Source: Streptomyces sp. NBC_01707 (GTDB taxonomy: Bacteria > Actinomycetota > Actinomycetes > Streptomycetales > Streptomycetaceae). Taken from it: a stretch of DNA of 64,000 nt. The stretch covers positions 9,238,001 through 9,302,000 of the forward strand of contig NZ_CP109190.1 in assembly GCF_041438805.1 (NCBI RefSeq), written 5' to 3'. The first letter of the stretch is position 1. Every line of letters begins with the position of its first letter. Shown piece after piece: positions 27,412 to 36,785 of this stretch. Below the pieces are notes generated by a model. The model worked only from the letters and a program-made list of their open reading frames with translations. It was not told the DNA's origin and made no database searches. A program made the translations under genes and the position numbers.

Positions 27412-28617
27412 TCAACGTGCTTCAGGATCCTGGCCTTTGGCCGTGGGGCGGCCGGACGCCTGTTGGGGCGGGGCGTAGGGGGTGAATGCGGCGGGCGGGT
27501 GGTCGATGCGGAGTCCGGAGTTCCATGCGGTAAGGATTTGGGCGCTGCACACGAAGAGCCCGTCGGGGAGGTGCTGCGGCGGGTACCAGCGCCAAGCGCT
27601 CACGCATTCCCCGGGTTGGTCGGCCGGTTCGCCCTTCCATTCGGTCACGACCGCGGGCACGGTGATCCGCACGACTCCACCCACGGCGTCGAGCAGGGTG
27701 CCGAGCAGGATGACGTCATCAGCTCGAGCCCTGAGCCCTGTCTCTTCGCCCAGCTCCCGGACGACTGCTTCCTGCAGTGTCTCGCCCGGCTCCACGCTCC
27801 CGCCGGGCAGTTCCCAGGTGCCCCTCCGATGGCGCCCGAGCAGCACTCCTTGCCGACTGTGGACGATCGCTCCGACTCCGAGAGCTGCATGCGCCTCGGG
27901 TGGTTGGGAGGTGCGTGGTCGCGAGGAGACGCGAGCGCGCCGACGCACGTGGAACAACCGGTAGGAGACGTGGTCACCGCTTTCGGGCGAGTCGAGGACA
28001 TCTATGCTCTCGACAAGGAATCCGTGCTCGAGGAGCAGGTGTTCCCACAGCTCTGGAGTAAGCACCCACATCTGCACGGTGAGTTCGCCGCCGCCGGCCA
28101 GGCGCAGAATCTCGGGGCGGGCGCTGACAGACGGAGAGGGGCCGTCGCCGAGGCTGTTGGTGTGCAGGGTGGTGAAGCAGAGCTTCCCGTCCGGCTTGAG
28201 GGCTGCAGCGAGGACCGGAAGCAGGCGGTGGGGGTCGATGTAGGGGACAGCGCCGATGGAATAGATCACGTCGTACGGTTCCGCGGCCTGCAGATGCTCG
28301 ACAGCATCGCCGAGGAGCAGTTGCAGCCCGTCCAGCGCACCGTATCGATCGCGTGCGCGTCGGTACTGGTTTGGTGAAGCGTCAATGGCGTCCACGACCG
28401 CTCCGTGCTCCCGCACGAGATGCGCGGCGTGCTTCCCGATGCCGGAGCCGAGGTCCAACACACTCTTACCCCGGAGGTCACCCAGAACTTCGACGCCCGG
28501 GCCCTCGCCCCAATATCCCCAGTCGATGCTCTCCACATCGGGGATGGGAGTCCCTCGATCGATGTGGTGAGCTCCGTACCGCTCCCACGCCGTGGTGTTC
28601 ACCTGCTCCGGCCCCAT
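27412..28617 (-). CDS. Fused class I SAM methyltransferase - Nudix hydrolase
   Basis: A 401-residue two-domain protein. Residues 1-225 form a class I methyltransferase: motif [13 protein letters not shown] (53-64), acidic end of strand 2 in [10 protein letters not shown], motif IV-like [14 protein letters not shown]. Residues 240-370 form a Nudix domain with an intact Nudix box at 273-295 (G273, E279, R287-E-L, E291-E292, G294). A short basic linker ([13 protein letters not shown]) joins them. The ATG at 28617 follows GAGGAGAAGG. One domain likely methylates and the other hydrolyses or recognises a nucleotide-diphosphate-linked form of the same molecule; the substrate is unknown. Confidence 0.9.
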   Translation of the reverse strand: MGPEQVNTTAWERYGAHHIDRGTPIPDVESIDWGYWGEGPGVEVLGDLRGKSVLDLGSGIGKHAAHLVREHGAVVDAIDASPNQYRRARDRYGALDGLQLLLGDAVEHLQAAEPYDVIYSIGAVPYIDPHRLLPVLAAALKPDGKLCFTTLHTNSLGDGPSPSVSARPEILRLAGGGELTVQMWVLTPELWEHLLLEHGFLVESIDVLDSPESGDHVSYRLFHVRRRARVSSRPRTSQPPEAHAALGVGAIVHSRQGVLLGRHRRGTWELPGGSVEPGETLQEAVVRELGEETGLRARADDVILLGTLLDAVGGVVRITVPAVVTEWKGEPADQPGECVSAWRWYPPQHLPDGLFVCSAQILTAWNSGLRIDHPPAAFTPYAPPQQASGRPTAKGQDPEAR

Positions 28618-28721
28618 CACCTTCTCCTCGGGATCATCGCTACAGTCATGTACGTAACGCAAGATTGTGGAAAGTACTGGAGGAACGGCGTTGCACAGAA
28701 GCCTAGCCTCGATCTTGCGTG

Positions 28722-28754
28722 AGCCCTCGTTGGACGTTGACGGGGGCTTTTTTA
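28722..28754 (+). terminator. Intrinsic terminator on the plus strand
   Basis: Arms 28722-28730 and 28740-28748 pair over 9 bp with one wobble and are followed by TTTTTT. The T tract makes it a plus-strand terminator, although both flanking genes are on the minus strand. Confidence 0.7.
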
Positions 28755-28880
28755 CTTGCCGGGTCTCGGGTTGTTCTGGGGATGGGCAGGCCGACGGCCC
28801 GACTGTCGTGTCGGGTAGGCGCCGGGTTCCACGGGTCCGGAGGTATTCGGGTGCTTGTCGGGGCGGGTTGATCCTGCTGG

Positions 28881-30254
28881 TCAGTCGGGGTTCGGTAGGG
28901 CTTGCAGCCGGGTGAAGGCGCTGGTGATCGCCTTGGTCCAGGGCCAGTGGCGGTCGAGGCGGAGAATGCGTTGGCGGCCGGTGGTGACCAGGCGGGCGGC
29001 GGCGGAGAACAGTCTGAGGCGGAGCTTTTTGGGTTCCCAGCGGCGTGTTTGGCCGGTCAGCGCGAGCATGGGCATCCAGGCGAGGAGGTCCAGGGAGAGC
29101 TGGATGATCTCCAGCCAGAGCTGGTTGCTCGCTGCGTGGTGAAGAGGCAGGTTGCGCAGTCCGGTGGCGCGGGCGGCTCGGATGCGGTCCTCGGCTCGGG
29201 CGCGTTGGCGTTGCCGCAGTTCCAGGGCGGCGATCGCGGTTCCGGTGGTGTTGGTGGCGAAGCACGTCAAGCGCATACCGTCGGCGTCGGTGAACCGTAG
29301 CTGCGCACCGGGGTGCGGGCGTTCTTTGCGGACGATCAGCCGCATACCCGCGGGCCATCCCTTGAGGACGTCGCCGGCCAGCTCGGCGACCCAGGCGCCG
29401 CCGCGGACCTGGCCGTCGGGTTCGACCGCCGGGGTCCAGGCTGAGTCCGGGACCTGCAGCACGGCGTGGTGGACGGCGTCGGTGATGGTCATCCCGACCG
29501 AGTAGGACAGCCACCGGCCACGCGCGGTGAGCCAGTCCAGGAACTCGTTGGTGCCGCCTGCGGAGTCGGTTCGGATCAGGGTCGAGCGACCCCGCCGGTA
29601 CTGCTTGGGCAGTTGGGCCAGCGCCAGCTTCGTGGCAGTGATGTGGTCGGCCGCGGTATTGCTGCCCGCATTGCCCGGCCGCAGCAGGGCAGCCACCGGC
29701 TCCCCGGACCCGGCCGGGCCGTGGTCGACGAACGCGACCAGCGGATGATGCCCGAAGGTTTTCTTCCACGTCGCGGTCGCGTCCTGCTTGTCGGAGTGCG
29801 CCAGAACCAGCACCCCGTCGATGTCCACGATCACGTGCCCGTGCGCGTCGGGGGCATCGGTACCGGCCAACGTCCACACGCGCTCGCGGACTTCGGCCCT
29901 GGCTCGGCGGATCGCGGTAAGCGCGCGGGGACCCGCCCCGGCCAGGATGTCAACCAGCCGCGACACCGTTGGATCGGAGGCCACCAACCCGAACAGGCCC
30001 GGTTCGGCCCGCAGCACGCCGATGTCCGACAGGCAGTCACCGCCCAGCGCCACCGCCAGAGCAAGGTCCAGCAGGACCTTGCCCGGATCGTGCACCGCCC
30101 GGGACTTGCGCCACGGCGCCAGCGCCGCCGATATAGCCGTGTCCAGCCCCGTCTTGCGGACCGTTTCCACCAGCAGCACCCCGCCGGCCTGCGAGACCAC
30201 CCCACCCCCGTCGCCCTGGACACGGACAGGAGGGTAGACGCCGATAGTCTTCAC
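28881..30254 (-). mobile_element. IS1380-family transposase (apparently intact)
   Basis: A 457-residue DDE transposase without frameshift or stop. The first catalytic Asp lies in [20 protein letters not shown], the second in [19 protein letters not shown], and the conserved [20 protein letters not shown] block with the catalytic Glu is near the C-terminus. The N-terminal region (ETVRKTGLDTAISAALAPWR, GGDCLSDIGVLRAEPGLFG) is typical of IS1380. GTG 30252-30254 is preceded by AAGGAAG. The element ends could not be fixed: no convincing terminal repeat pair was found between about 28700 and 30310. Probably the only potentially mobile element in the window. Confidence 0.92.
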
Positions 30255-30363
30255 CGGGAGAGGACTTCTTTCCTTGCGTCTGACCGGACCCTAGACAAGT
30301 CCCATCATTGCAGGTCATCTGCACTCTCCGCCTTGCTGGCCACTCAGTGGATCACGGCCAGCG

Positions 30364-30837
30364 TCAGTCGATGTAGGTGGGTACCGGGGACCACGTCGAA
30401 GGCAGTTCCTCGGCCGGATCCCCGGTCACGAGCCGCGGGTAGCGGAACTGCCACCACCGCGCTTGTTGTGAATTCGCGCTCTGGTTCATACCGAACGGCT
30501 TGATCGGTACCGTAGCCACGCGGAACCGCTCGTCTAGCGCATCCAGCTCGGATTGACGGAGCCGGCAGACGCGTTCGGTCAGGATCGGCCAGGCATCGTG
30601 GAGCCAGTCGCGATGAGCCATGTCGTTGTCGAACTCCCGAGCCCACATGGTGTCGAAGCCCTCTTCCGCGTCCGCGACGAACTCTGCCCACGCCTCCATG
30701 CGAGCGTTCAGTGTCATGCCGTGGAGGTAGCGACTGGACAGTAGTTGTGTGGCCCGAAGAACCGAAGCGTAGTCCTCTGCGTCCAGCAACTCGCTCTCCA
30801 TGCCTGCAGCCTTGCAGGAGAGCCCCTTCTTGGTCAC
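30364..30837 (-). CDS. Conserved hypothetical protein, 157 residues
   Basis: A charged, helical soluble protein: ESELLDAEDYASVLRATQLL, ARMEAWAEFVADAEEGFDTM, WAREFDNDMAHRDWLHDAWP, ending in a Trp/Pro-rich tail. GTG 30837 has GAGGAAA just upstream; ATG 30801 (MESELLDAED) is an alternative start. It follows the IS1380 element on the same strand and may be isolated by it. I do not recognise the family. Confidence 0.6.
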   Translation of the reverse strand: MTKKGLSCKAAGMESELLDAEDYASVLRATQLLSSRYLHGMTLNARMEAWAEFVADAEEGFDTMWAREFDNDMAHRDWLHDAWPILTERVCRLRQSELDALDERFRVATVPIKPFGMNQSANSQQARWWQFRYPRLVTGDPAEELPSTWSPVPTYID

Positions 30838-31450
30838 CCCCTTTCCTCGCGGATCTGCCGGAACGAGGGCACCCTGCACCTGCCAGGTGCAACACATCTG
30901 ATCAGCTCGTGAGATTCTTGCGAGAGCAATGGCCAGGTCAGGGGCACTCCGGCACGTCCACCACGTCTGGACCCACCAAACTCATGAAAGGGCGAGGCTA
31001 GTTGGTCGTCAGTAGGTCTGAGTGCGCCAGAGACAGGGCCCGTATGTACCGCATGGCCCAGTTCCTGGGGTGCGATCCAGCTCATGGCGGATGATTACCC
31101 GCCTGCCGTGCCGGGAACGCGCCGCGGTCTGAGGACCCCATGGGTCAAGCTGGTCGTCGCTTCCGGGCGTCTGGAACGACGTGTCCGTGCATGCTGGTGA
31201 TCAGGTTGGTGGGGGTGTTTCAGCGGAGCTCACGGCGTTCTCCGGGGCGGCGTCGATGACCGTCCGGTGACGGTGTGACGGTTTCCGCTGGTCAGAGAGA
31301 CAGCAAGCGGAGTGCCGTGCCGGTCGACGATCGAACATCCGATGTGGTCAAGGAGTCGAGCGGCGGTTGCGAGGACGCGCTGGGGCTTGGCGTGTTGCTC
31401 GTAGCGCCGCCGTCGGACCCGGTCCAGGGCATCTTGCCGATCTCAGTGCT
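30838..31450. other. Decayed intergenic DNA
   Basis: About 610 bp. On the minus strand 31270-31400 reads RRRRYEQHAKPQRVLATAAR then LLDHIGCSIVDRHGTPLAV and a stop, a clear protein-like scrap that I cannot assign. The rest has no coding character. Confidence 0.4.
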
Positions 31451-32446
31451 TCAGCTGGCGGATCCGAGTGTCTGGGTCGGTGGCCACAGCCAACGTGAGG
31501 CGAGGACGGAAACGACGGCTCCGACCAGTACCAGGCCCGCCCGTACCGCGGCCGTGTACCAGGGAGTGGGCCGGTCGAAGTCGGTGAGAAGGAGCAGCAG
31601 AAGGGGGAAGGCGAGTCACCAGTAGAGGTAGTTGGCGGGTCTGAGGGCGTAGGCGAGTGTGCTCGTGGCGGCGACCGTGGCCGTGACCGCCCAGGGTCCG
31701 GGGTGGGTCAGGAGGACCAGCGCGGCGGCGATGCCGCCCAGGGTGTTGCCGACGATGCGCTGGCGCGCCTTGGCCTGGGTTGCCTCGGGTGTGGGGCGCA
31801 GGGAGAGCAGGATTCCGGTGACGAGCCAGTGGCCTTCGCCGGTGAGCCGATGCGCCGCTGCCATGATTGCCGACGCGGTTCCCAGGAGCAGCGCGAGGCG
31901 GGCGGCGTGAAGCCAGTCCTGCCGGGTGTGTTTCGGTGGCCCGGACGGGGGTGCGGGGCGGGAGGCCGGATCCTTTCGGGGTAGGAGGGGCAGAAGAAGT
32001 ACCGCGCCCCACAGGCTTCCGGCCAGCTGGGGGAGGGCAGGGACGCCAAATCCTTCCAGCGGGCCGGTGATGCCTACCAGCACCATGGCCAGACCCAGCG
32101 TGTTTCCCACGCGTGGCAGTACCGCACCCGCCGCGGCGGACACGGCGATCGCGGGCACCAAGGCCCAGAGACGGGCGTCGACCAGGAAGGAATACAGCCC
32201 TGCCAGGGTGATCGCCACGGTTCGCGCACCGAGCCGGCGAGCGCGTTCGCCCAGGTTCGCATCCTGTGGCAAGGGCATGACCACCAGCAGGGCCGGAAGG
32301 GTCAGGGAAGCGCCCGCCTCGGGGTGCGCCACCACCGTGCCGACCAGCAAGGGGGCAGCAAGCGCGATCCCCGCCGCGATTCCCGCGGGCCAGTCCGGCG
32401 ACACCTGCGCCCGCCACTCCACATCGAACAGAGCCCGCAGCCGCAC
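31451..32446 (-). pseudogene. FUSC-family membrane transporter gene with one in-frame stop
   Basis: The frame from about GTG 32446 encodes the FUSC (aromatic acid exporter / YccS-like) fold: WPAGIAAGIALAAPLLVG, LTLPALLVVMPLPQDANLGE, VGNTLGLAMVLVGITGPLEG, then the second half QRIVGNTLGGIAAALVLLTH and ALRPANYLYW. A TGA (31616-31618) interrupts right after YLYW. The same frame continues normally as LAFPLLLLLLTDFDRPTPWY, TAAVRAGLVLVGAVVSVLAS to a natural stop at 31451. A single base change explains it. Start not certain. Confidence 0.75.
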
Positions 32447-32632
32447 CGCGCGGCGCGGCGGATCACCGCAGCCGGCACCCGCGCGATGCCGGCCGCGCCC
32501 CACATCTGACCCGAACTCGTCCTGCCTCCGATTCACGCCCAGCAGTCTGACCTGAACACCCAGGCAGAGAGGACGAACTGCGCTGTCGGTGGCGTGTCTC
32601 CCACACTGTCCGCGCAGGGCGGGTCGGACAAT

Positions 32633-32755
32633 GCGCAGGGGCAGCGCAGCGCAGAGCGGTGGTGAGGCGGAGAAAGGCCAGGTAGCTACGGGGACGACGT
32701 TCATAGCGCGGGCTGAGCTGGCGGTAGTCGGACAGCCACGAGGTCGGGTCGGCCG
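32633..32755 (-). mobile_element. IS5-family transposase C-terminal scrap
   Basis: The minus strand reads SWLSDYRQLSPRYERRPRSY, LAFLRLTTALRC, which matches the usual C-terminus (V-E-R..W-L-x-x-Y/F-R-R-L-x-x-R-Y-E-R) of IS5-group transposases. No upstream part is present. It separates the dead FUSC and MurG-like genes. Confidence 0.6.
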
Positions 32756-32805
32756 CGGACCAACTACCGTGCCGCCATCTTGATCTGCTCAGCAGGGTGA
32801 TTCAG

Positions 32806-33283
32806 GAGAATCGACCTAGGCCGGCTGCGGAGAGTACGACGTAGACCAGGCGCTCGGCGGTGTCGGGACGCGCATGCGAACGGGCACGCTCGGCCGTCGC
32901 CGTACGTTGCTGCGAGTCCGTCAGTCGCGGTGTCACGGCGACCCACAGCCGCTCGGCGGTCACGTCACCCACCAGCGTCACGGCGGCGCCGTTGGTCGCC
33001 AAGTGCTCCGCTTGCCGAGCGCGGTCAGCTCGGTGATGGTACCGGTGCCGTTGCGGGAGATCACCACATCGGCCAGGGCGAGCACGTCAGGGAGCTCGGC
33101 GCCGACGTACGCGCGAGGTGATAGCCCGCCGCGCATTGTGCGGGCAACTGCGCCGAGTGCCCGCACAGGCCCTCGATGTCGTCCGGGGCCGCACTGGTGA
33201 ATCACGTTGGCGTGGTCAAGCAGCCACGCCAGCGCGTCGCGCACACCGCTGTTGATCTGCTGTGCCCCATGGGCGGCACAGTT
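32806..33283 (-). pseudogene. MurG-like glycosyltransferase, C-terminal half, frameshifted
   Basis: Pieces in two or three frames rebuild the C-terminal UDP-GlcNAc-binding domain of a MurG-type (GT28) enzyme. These are GAQQINSGVRDALAWLLDHA, NVIHQCGP, AYVGAELPDVLALADVVISR, NGTGTITELTALGK (the usual S-R-x-G-A-G-T-x-x-E-L), then AAVTLVGDVTAERLWVAVTP and ARPDTAERLVYVVLSAAG. The N-terminal domain is missing. It would have been a second MurG-like gene, not the essential copy. Confidence 0.65.
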
Positions 33284-33662
33284 CGATGATCCGGAATTTG
33301 GTCGCGTACGGAAGGCACTTCCTCGTTTCCGGAAGAACTATCAACAGGTATCAAGCCGGCGGATCCGGGTTGAGGTGTGGCGCGACGGGCAGAATGAGCG
33401 GGCCGCGCTCCGGCGCACGACAGGTGGTTTTTTGTTTGTCATTCGGGCGCCGGGTTCCCGCTCCCCGCCCGCTTTAAGCGTCGGGGAAACGTTAATTTTC
33501 TTCGCGGATTTGAATACGTAGGTATAAGCGTATCACCCGCGCATTGGTCTGATCGGGTGTCAGCCAAGCGGGCGATGTTCTCAACGAATGCAACTGGGTG
33601 GATAGTGAAATAACTCCATCGGGTTTCGGAACCCTTGGTGGAAGTGGGAATGGAGGCCGCAG
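33284..33662. promoter_or_regulatory. AT-rich promoter/leader region of the folE operon
   Basis: About 380 bp with visibly lower GC than the rest of the window, especially 33420-33620 (T and A runs, gaatacgtaggtataagcg). It must hold the promoter of the FolE-MFS-Nudix operon; TATAAG/TAGGTAT near 33520-33530 are candidate -10s. In the leader a hairpin GGGTT-tcgg-AACCC at 33621-33634 sits 17 nt before the GGAGG ribosome site, and may affect translation or stability. No known riboswitch recognised. Confidence 0.5.
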
Positions 33663-34196
33663 GTGACCATTGAAGACTGGCTCAAAACCAATGTAACCAC
33701 CGACACGAGGGCACTCGGTTGGTACAGCGGCCCGGAGTGCGAGGACCGCATCGTCCGGGCCTATCGCGAGCTGCTGAGCGGCTATGAGATCGACACCTCA
33801 AAGATCCTCAAGACCACCTGCCTGGTGAACGGCGAGCACACCGGCGTGGTGCGTGTCCAGGAGAACAACTTCTTCTCGATCTGCGCCCACCACTTCCTGC
33901 CGTTCTTCGGAAAGGTCAACATCTCCTACGTCCCCGGTGATCGCATTCTCGGCCTCGGGAAATTCCCTCGACTGGTCCAGGCGTTCAGCCGGCGCTTCCA
34001 GATCCAGGAGTACCTCGTCAAGGAGATCGCTGAAGAGATCATGTCCTCCGGCGGCGCAAAAGCCGTGCGAGTCACCTCCCGTAGCCGCCATCTCTGCATG
34101 TGCAGCCGCGGTCCGTCCGATCAGACCGTGATCACCGACACCTCATATGTGGCGGGTCATCAGGAGTTGATGGCCAAGTTCGGTCTGGACGACTGA
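33663..34196 (+). CDS. folE: GTP cyclohydrolase I (FolE), secondary-metabolism type
   Basis: A 177-residue GTP cyclohydrolase I. It makes 7,8-dihydroneopterin triphosphate from GTP. Zinc site: Cys74 and His77 in SICAHHFLPFFG and Cys145 in RHLCMCSRG; RLVQAFSRRFQIQEYLVKEI is the conserved RR-Q-QE helix. The usual Glu of the C-E-H-H motif is Ala75 here, and the C-terminus (ITDTSYVAGHQELMAKF) departs from the common TS-x-F-R-G ending. The N-terminal regulatory extension is short. GTG 33663 follows GGAGG. First gene of an operon with a transporter and a Nudix enzyme. Divergence suggests a specialised pathway (pterin or 7-deazapurine) rather than folate. Confidence 0.9.
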   Translation: MTIEDWLKTNVTTDTRALGWYSGPECEDRIVRAYRELLSGYEIDTSKILKTTCLVNGEHTGVVRVQENNFFSICAHHFLPFFGKVNISYVPGDRILGLGKFPRLVQAFSRRFQIQEYLVKEIAEEIMSSGGAKAVRVTSRSRHLCMCSRGPSDQTVITDTSYVAGHQELMAKFGLDD

Positions 34197-34315
34197 TCCG
34201 GACTCGTGTGGCGGGAGGTGCTCAAGGGATCGACCCTCCCGCCACGCGCCACCGGTCACCCGATCCAGGACGGCCGCCGTGCGGAACAACGCGCCAGCCA
34301 CCACGAGGAGAACCC

Positions 34316-35620
34316 GTGCGCGACAGGAAGAGAGGCAGCCACCGCCGCGTGTCGACGTCACCCTGGAAGTACGTGGTGGCGACATGGTTCGCCGGCGTGC
34401 TGGCGGCAGTCGGCCTGGGTGCCGTCTCGCCGGCGGGATCCGCCCTGCGTTCGTCACTGGGGTTGTCAGCCGGCGCGCTCGCCTGGGCCACTTCGAGCAT
34501 CACGGCGGTGGGCGCCGTCCTCGGCACCCCGGCGGGATGGTGGATCGTCCGCTTCGGCGCTCACCGAGCTCTGTCCGGGGGCCTGTTCGTCATGGCAGTT
34601 GCGACCGCCATCAGCGCGACCGCCGGATCCTGGGGTCTGCTGCTGGGGTCGCGCGTCGCGGAAGGGGTCGGCTACCTGCTGGTGTTCGTGGCGGGGCCGG
34701 TCGTCATCACCCGTATGACGCAAGGCGGCATCCGATCGGCGGCGCTCGCGTTGTGGGGCACGTGCGTTCCGATGGGCCTGGCCGTCGCCGCGGCCCTGGG
34801 CGGAGTCCTGGCATCGCAGTGGACGTGGAACCGATGGTTGGCCCTCACAGCGCTCGGTCCGTTGATCATGGCCGGGTTGCTCACCGTCGTCCTGCCCCGG
34901 CTGCCGAGGACACCCGTGCAGCACTCTCATCGCGCACTCGGCACCTGGAATGGGGCACTGAAGCTCGGCGCGGCGTACGGAAGCCTGTCGCTGGTCGGCG
35001 TCGCTGTGGTGATGGTCCTCCCGCTCTTCCTCACCGAGCACCGAGAGGTGACGCCGACTGTCGCCGGTACCGTGGTGGCACTCGTCTGCCTGGGGAGTGC
35101 GATCGGGGGGCTCGCCGCCAGTTGGCTGCTGCGCCGAGGCGTGGCCCTCTCCTCGCTCGTCCCGCTGGGCGTACTGATGCCGGTGGCCTGCCTCCCCGCT
35201 TTCTCGGCAGAATTCCCACTCGCGGTCAGCGGCGGCGCCGCCACGCTTGTTCTCCTCGTCGACGGACTGTTGATCTCCGCAGTCTTCGCTGCCGTCCCCG
35301 CCGCGGTGAGCCGTGCTGAGGATGTCGACGTCGCCAATGGCATCCTCAACCAGCTCGGCAGCGTGGGAATGCTGATGGGACCACCGGTCTTCGGCCTGGC
35401 CATCGCTGCGGCGGGATGGGGCGCCGTCGCCGCCGGGACCTTCGTCTTCGGCGGACTTGGCACAGTCCTTCTGCTGAAGGGCGCCCGTACGTCCGCGACC
35501 GGCACTGCGGACGGCGTGTCCCGGTCGCTCGACGCACCGCGCGGCGTGCACGTGAGGGAGGGATCGGAGCCCTTGCGAAAGGCACCCGATGTCAGCAACC
35601 CCAACCACAACAGAATCTGA
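34316..35620 (+). CDS. MFS transporter of the folE operon
   Basis: A 434-residue MFS protein with about 12 helices; the N-terminal half has GLSAGALAWATSSITAVGAV and GTPAGWWIVRFGAHRALSGG (motif A-like), and MGLAVAAALGGVLASQWTWN. The central loop (LPRLPRTPVQHSHRALG) and a disordered C-terminal tail face the cytoplasm. GTG 34316 follows GAGGAG. It lies 120 bp after folE and 64 bp before the Nudix gene on the same strand. Likely exports the operon's product, though import cannot be excluded. Substrate unknown. Confidence 0.88.
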   Translation: MRDRKRGSHRRVSTSPWKYVVATWFAGVLAAVGLGAVSPAGSALRSSLGLSAGALAWATSSITAVGAVLGTPAGWWIVRFGAHRALSGGLFVMAVATAISATAGSWGLLLGSRVAEGVGYLLVFVAGPVVITRMTQGGIRSAALALWGTCVPMGLAVAAALGGVLASQWTWNRWLALTALGPLIMAGLLTVVLPRLPRTPVQHSHRALGTWNGALKLGAAYGSLSLVGVAVVMVLPLFLTEHREVTPTVAGTVVALVCLGSAIGGLAASWLLRRGVALSSLVPLGVLMPVACLPAFSAEFPLAVSGGAATLVLLVDGLLISAVFAAVPAAVSRAEDVDVANGILNQLGSVGMLMGPPVFGLAIAAAGWGAVAAGTFVFGGLGTVLLLKGARTSATGTADGVSRSLDAPRGVHVREGSEPLRKAPDVSNPNHNRI

Positions 35621-35683
35621 CCGAGCTACGGGTGTGCGGGTTCCCGAATGCTGCCGGCGGCCTTCTTCTTGAAACGGGGCACG

Positions 35684-36352
35684 ATGAAAATCGACTTCCT
35701 CCCGCTGCGGGACAACACCTGTGGCGAGTATTGCCTGCACTGCCACGCCGAGACCGTCGAATGGATCGTCGTGGACGGAAGGAAACGGTGCACCTGCCGT
35801 TCGTGCGGCCGAGAGGCCGGAAGAGCCGTCGTCGTCGATCCCCGCATCCGCTGGTGGACCGATTCGGACGGCGAGTACTGGCATGAGAGCGCCGGCGTAT
35901 TCGTACGTGACCCACGAGGGAGATTTCTCTTCTTCCAGAGAACTGCCTTTCCCTACCGTCTGACCGTACCCGCAGGCCATGTTGAACGTGGGGAGGACCC
36001 CAAGCGCGCGGCAGCGCGGGAGCTCTGGGAGGAAGTGGGCATCCGCGCCGCGCACGGGGACCTCCGTTTCGTTGCGGACGAGCATCTCGACGGAGACATG
36101 TGCAGAAGGGGCTCCGACGCCCATCGTTGGCACGCTTATCTGCTGGACGTCGACGATCACCGGGCAACGGGAACTCAGGGAGAATTGACCGTGAACGAGG
36201 AAGGTGAGGAGCCCCTCTGGCTCACTCTCGACCAAGCACTCTCCTCCCAGCCGACGTTCGCCGTGGAACACATCATCGATCGGTATTCCGACAGGCTCCT
36301 GCACGTTGTCCGGTGCACACCCGGGGAGGGCACTGTGAAGCGAACGGTGTAA
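35684..36352 (+). CDS. Nudix hydrolase with N-terminal zinc ribbon
   Basis: A 222-residue protein. The N-terminal zinc ribbon is C17-x2-C20 and C36-x-C38-x2-C41, as in NudC-type pyrophosphatases. The Nudix box at residues 98-120 is complete (G98, E104, R112-E-L, E116-E117, G119). The ATG at 35684 follows a GGGGCACG element. Third gene after folE and an MFS. One attractive reaction is removal of pyrophosphate from dihydroneopterin triphosphate, the product of FolE; alternatively it may clean up a nucleotide side product. The order of genes supports a shared pathway; the reaction is inference. Confidence 0.88.
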   Translation: MKIDFLPLRDNTCGEYCLHCHAETVEWIVVDGRKRCTCRSCGREAGRAVVVDPRIRWWTDSDGEYWHESAGVFVRDPRGRFLFFQRTAFPYRLTVPAGHVERGEDPKRAAARELWEEVGIRAAHGDLRFVADEHLDGDMCRRGSDAHRWHAYLLDVDDHRATGTQGELTVNEEGEEPLWLTLDQALSSQPTFAVEHIIDRYSDRLLHVVRCTPGEGTVKRTV

Positions 36353-36785
36353 CTCCTCCCGGTCGTACCGTGTAGACGATCACGGCCTTGCTTCCTCCGC
36401 AGGGGATGCCTTCCACTACGGTGACGGCCCGCAACTCGAGCGTGTGCTGGGGCAGGCCTCCGTTCCCCGGGCGAGGGTCTGAGTGACGTCGTTGACGTGA
36501 CCGCGGTCGTGATGACTTCGAGCGGGGTGGCGCACCCGTCGCGGATCACCGTCGTCGTCGCCTCCACCTCCGCCCGGCGGACCGGCGCGCGGGAGGGCGC
36601 ACCGGCCGTCCAGCGCACCCACTGCCGCATACCACGGCCGTGGTAGGCAGCACGGATGTCCACCGTAACGGTGGTAGCCCAACTCCGTTCCTGCGGATGA
36701 CCGTCGGAGAGCGGCCCACAGAGAGACTGTTCCTGTCGGACATGACGCGTCGCAGGAGACGCATACAGACTCCAGGGAGCAGCAG
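36353..36785. other. Intergenic with a decayed minus-strand frame
   Basis: About 430 bp. On the minus strand two pieces in different frames look like protein (TTVTVDIRAAYHGRGMRQWV ... VEATTTVIRDGCATPLEVIT, then LELRAVTVVEGIPCGGSKAV), suggesting a frameshifted gene of unknown kind running into the end of the Nudix gene. The right end must hold the promoter of the following operon. Confidence 0.35.

Noticed and set aside
28617..29877. Long in-frame extension of the methyltransferase-Nudix gene into the IS1380 element
   Set aside because: The extension reads as an off-frame shadow of the transposase; a strong ribosome site marks ATG 28617.
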